Positions 60,561 to 64,000 of a DNA stretch of 64,000 bases are shown in pieces. Both the position numbers and the translations under genes were made by a program. The DNA comes from Pseudisothecium myosuroides (lineage: Eukaryota; Streptophyta; Bryopsida; Hypnales; Lembophyllaceae): NCBI GenBank assembly GCA_951799445.1, contig OX637289.1:29078245-29142244 (forward strand), in the 5' to 3' direction. Numbering within the stretch: position 1 is the stretch's first letter; each line of letters starts with the position of its first letter. A model generated the notes under the pieces. That model made no database searches and was not told the origin of the DNA. It saw only the letters and a program-made list of their open reading frames with translations.

Positions 60561-63240
60561 GTGATTTGTGTCTGTGTGTCTCAGTCAATCAAAATGAACT
60601 TTTGCTGCGAAATCAGCCTTTGGTGGTTGATCGCAGTAGTTGAGGAGTTGTAATTTCCTCTTTTACAAACCCACTTTAGTCAGTCTGCTTGTCGAAAGAT
60701 CAAAGAGGAAGCAGGAAAAATATCAGACAATTATTGGGAGTCTCAGAATTTGGAGAGACTCTTGCTGGAAGATCCAAATTCCAAATTTCCAATGCCTTAC
60801 TAAATTAGTGATGTCATTCTAAAATGATAAAATCTGTTTTTTCTTTTTTCTTTCTTTTCCAAGACTGGATCTCAATTCTCACAATGGTATACTTCACAAT
60901 GACTTAGTAATTGTCTATTTTGGTAGGACCTGTTCAACAGTTTAAGCATATTGTACATTTGTGCAACAATTGAGTCCAGTGATCCTATTATGAGTAAGTT
61001 AGTCTTATGGAGCTGGGCTCTATATTCGAAAGGGCTCTGTATTCGAAAGATTGCATGCACACGCAGCTCTCTCTGCTTCTGAGGCTGTGACAAGTGGAAA
61101 TTGGAAGTACAACTATCCATGAAATGGAGTGGAGTGTAATGTACCTCAATGTATAATGTACCTCAATATGAAGTGTGCAAGAGGTTGCAGTTGAGAGAAC
61201 ACTTATCCACTAAAAATGGAAGTCAGACTACTGGTAATGATTAACAAACTGCCTTATAATCGCAGAATGTGACCAGTTACTTCAAAATTTTCGCAATTGA
61301 TAGAGAGCAGTCTGTAAATTGGTAGCTGCCTCAGAAATTCGTGCAAGGGTTTTCATCCAAGTCAAGTAAACGAACAAGGTGTTGCTGAACCTATCTAGAA
61401 TTCCAGAAATAAATCATAATAATTTGAGAAGAACACTCGATTGAAGGTTTATGTGGTTTCATTACATACCTACTGAAATGCACTGATTACACGAACATAC
61501 AAGTGGAATCATCGTAGTGCTCGCCAGCAAGTTCCAACATTGGAAATGTAAGTTACCTGCAATTGAACCTCTCGAATTAAACTGCAACCAGGGATCAAAC
61601 ACTCTGACTATGAGATCACGACATGCACTGACGTTATTGAAAGTCACAAGGAATCGCTAGAATCTTTGTAAGCAATTCATAACTAGAGCCGCTTAGCTTA
61701 CTGATGCAAACCCTCAATTCCTAGTCTCCAACCAATTTTGCATCTTCTGTTTGATGAGTGGGATTGAGAGGAGAGTTGAGAACTTCAATGGAGAAATTCA
61801 GACAACAAAAGCTCATATAGACTAAAATTCAGGGTCTCGTGATGAAGAATCCCGCCAGGATTCCCGCCAAGTATACGTTTCCAATTTCCCTCATAGCTGG
61901 AATTTGAATTGCATGCAAAGACCTGTCGTTGTCGAGAACGTCATGTTCAACCATGAGAACGTTGGGTGGGAATGTCGGGTTAGCTGAGAACATTGGGTTC
62001 TTCAAGTACAGGGAGGCAGCCCTCGCTTGGCCCGAGTTCTCTTCTAATCTGGACTTCTTATGTTCCACATGAGTTCTCTTCTGGACTTTTAAAAGTCTAG
62101 AATTAACATGAGAGATAATCATCTCGAGATCTCCAGATGCATCAAGAGATTTATACAAAACATCAAAAGATCTATACAAATATCAAGAAATATATACAAA
62201 CATTGAGAGATAATCATCTGGAGATCTTGAGGTGCATTGTCCAGAATTCACTTAATAGTCCGGAAGTAGTTAAATTTGGCATATATTCATTTTTTTTAAA
62301 TTGTAAAGTGGAAGGTGTTATTGAATGAAAGAAAAAAAAATGCTAATAACCTTTGGAAGAATTTGAAAATTGTTAATTCAAATGGTAAGAATGTTCTACT
62401 GTAGTAAACAATTAATATCTTTTATTTTTGTTTTTATTTGAAAATTTTCAAAATTGAGGATAAAAAGCAACTTTATGTGTTTTTCTTACCTTCATTGCCC
62501 ACAAAATAAAACTCTTCATAACTTTTACCTCATTATTTGGAATCCGAAGGTTCAAATGTTTTTGAGTAGGTATCAATCTATACAATCTACAAAAATAATT
62601 AATATTTTTTTAGAATATTTTCTTTGCTACCTTGATTTGAAAATGAAATCAAAAATCCTTCTAACTCTTGCAATATTTATTGGAATGACATGAAACACAG
62701 CATCACATGTAGATTATAATGTGTAGTATCCATTTTAAGAAATTCATTCAAAGATTCTAAATTATGAAGTCAATAGAGCATGTTCGAGTTCTCAAAAAAT
62801 CCAAAGTGGGTCCTCGGTCCTTTTGGGGTTAATAAAAATTTAAGATTTTATTATATATAAAATATTGTAAATGAATTTTAATTTTAATTGGAAGGAACTT
62901 CTTATGATATATCTTAAAAAATTATACATAAGTGTTTCAATTCTTCATATATATTGTGAAGTTTTTTTAAATAAATATGCAACCCAACATTTTCAACATC
63001 TCTTTTTAATTAATTTGACTTCACTTCACTTTTTGGTCCTTTTAATTTGATATAATTTTTACAAAAGCCATCATCTAAGCCATTTTAATGCCGATGATCC
63101 CTGTATATAATATAAGAATTGGATACCTGGGATAAACATTTTTTCCATTGATAATCTTACGCTATTCCTTATAATTTTACTTGAAACAGAAAATTTTCTG
63201 AAATAGTAAGAAGTAATTTGCTTGACCTAGCATTTAGTAG
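60561..63240. other. Gene-free AT-rich stretch with one TTAA-family end
   Basis: I see no recognisable gene. A 116-codon minus-strand frame at 61829-62179 has no known motif. GGTCCTTTTGGGG plus TTAA at 62817-62832 is the right end of another TTAA-family copy; its left end is unclear (perhaps near 62345). Confidence 0.4.
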
Positions 63241-63404
63241 CATTATTGTACACTGCCTTGGCTCTATAGTGTTGAGTGTGGAATATTCCACATGCAAGAG
63301 TCCTTTGAACATCAATAACTACTAACAGGTGGAAGATGTAGAGGCTGTTGAGTGTGGAATATTCCACACCCAACACTATAGAGCCAAGGCAATGGACACT
63401 AATG
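63241..63404. repeat. Inverted repeat with 52-bp arms and an inner palindrome
   Basis: The arms 63241-63292 and 63353-63404 match at 48 of 52 positions, with a 60-base spacer. Each arm ends inward with TGTGGAATATTCCACA, a perfect 16-base palindrome. Confidence 0.88.
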
Positions 63405-64000
63405 CTATTGAATGTTATGGAAGTTTTGATTTCACCCGACAATTTGGGAACATGAACCAAGGCATAATATACTATACTAAGAACATTTCCATTGTAAAAA
63501 CGTGATCGGGTTCGTGAATAGCTTTTCCCATAGTGTAGTCACGTGTTTGGTTCTGTTCTGTCTCCCCCTTTTTTGGAACTACCGCAGTGCAACACATGAC
63601 ACCCCTCGCCACCTCGTTCACCGTGATTCCCTCCTTCACTGTGATCTCGTCGCAAATTAGAGTCGCAAAAGTCACAAAGGAGAAATTACGGAGACTAAGA
63701 TTGGAGCTCCGAGGTTCTCGTTCACCGTAATCTACCTCATTCACCGCAATCAACCTCAATCACCGTCAATCGGGGTTTTCGTAATTTTGTCATATACGAT
63801 TTAATAGCCACATTGAGAGAATGATTCCTCGTTGCTTGAGCTCTTGCGGAAACGGAAAAGACCTTCAATATATGCGAAAACGGGGACGGAGGCTTGTAGC
63901 GTGACCTATGAAAACAGGAAAGTGTTTTTTGTGCTTCTGGTGGAGTTCAAAAGTGGCACCTTCACGCAACAGCTGCATTTATGTGAGTCTTTGCGATATG
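63405..64000. other. Gene-free right edge
   Basis: No gene is recognised. Short CACCGTGAT / CACCGCAATC-like motifs recur at 63600-63770. The 95-codon minus-strand frame at 63472-63759 overlaps these and looks spurious. Confidence 0.3.

Noticed and set aside
61829..62179. 116-codon minus-strand frame as a gene
   Set aside because: It overlaps short ATACAAA-containing repeats, has no recognisable domain and no clear splice partners.
63472..63759. 95-codon minus-strand frame as a gene
   Set aside because: It lies over short CACCGTGAT-like repeats, which give the recurring VNEV peptide; no family match.

Overview
This is a stretch of nuclear genome from a land plant. It has intron-rich genes with GT-AG junctions, plant-only gene families (two-domain B3 factors, a plastid fibrillin, an AMI1-type amidase, a PSPG-box glycosyltransferase, a germin-like protein) and plant-type MITEs (Stowaway-like and Emigrant-like termini). 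The very AT-rich intergenic DNA and unusual germin and B3 proteins make a bryophyte or other seed-free plant my best guess, but the sequence does not settle the species.

Layout. 1-14.9 kb: no recognisable gene, only nested and dispersed repeats. The main family is elements flanked by TTAA with CCCCTAAAGG-type ends, including one copy nested in another. There are also a Stowaway-like element, a higher-order minisatellite and a 437-bp hairpin. 15.0-19.0 kb and 24.6-27.4 kb: two paralogous minus-strand genes for proteins with two B3 DNA-binding domains. The downstream gene carries a tandem array of small duplicated exons coding a basic Lys/Arg-rich segment. 29.8-32.2 kb: minus-strand plastid-lipid-associated protein (fibrillin), four exons. 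33-37.4 kb: foldback and TTAA elements. 38.5-41.7 kb: plus-strand AMI1-like amidase, about ten exons, catalytic triad intact. 43.3-47.3 kb: plus-strand UDP-glycosyltransferase, four exons, with a 64-bp-armed foldback ending just before its start codon. 48.6-49.5 kb: minus-strand germin-like protein, two exons. 53-55.3 kb: an unrecognised plus-strand reading frame with one in-frame stop. 55.6-60.6 kb: remains of a large minus-strand gene with a coiled coil and a CxxC region, carrying frameshifts and stops and split by a 1,287-bp CACTA element whose removal rejoins the reading frame. 60.6-64 kb: AT-rich DNA with a palindrome-containing inverted repeat.

The intact genes do not form one pathway: two are nuclear regulators, one is plastidial, one an amidase possibly linked to auxin, one a small-molecule glucosyltransferase and one an extracellular cupin. 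The strongest unexplained signal is the transposon biology. The TTAA-flanked family has internal evidence for a TTAA target duplication (a related empty site near 52.06 kb and a nested insertion), which resembles piggyBac-type insertion, unexpected in a plant. The broken 55.6-60.6 kb gene is the second item worth study.
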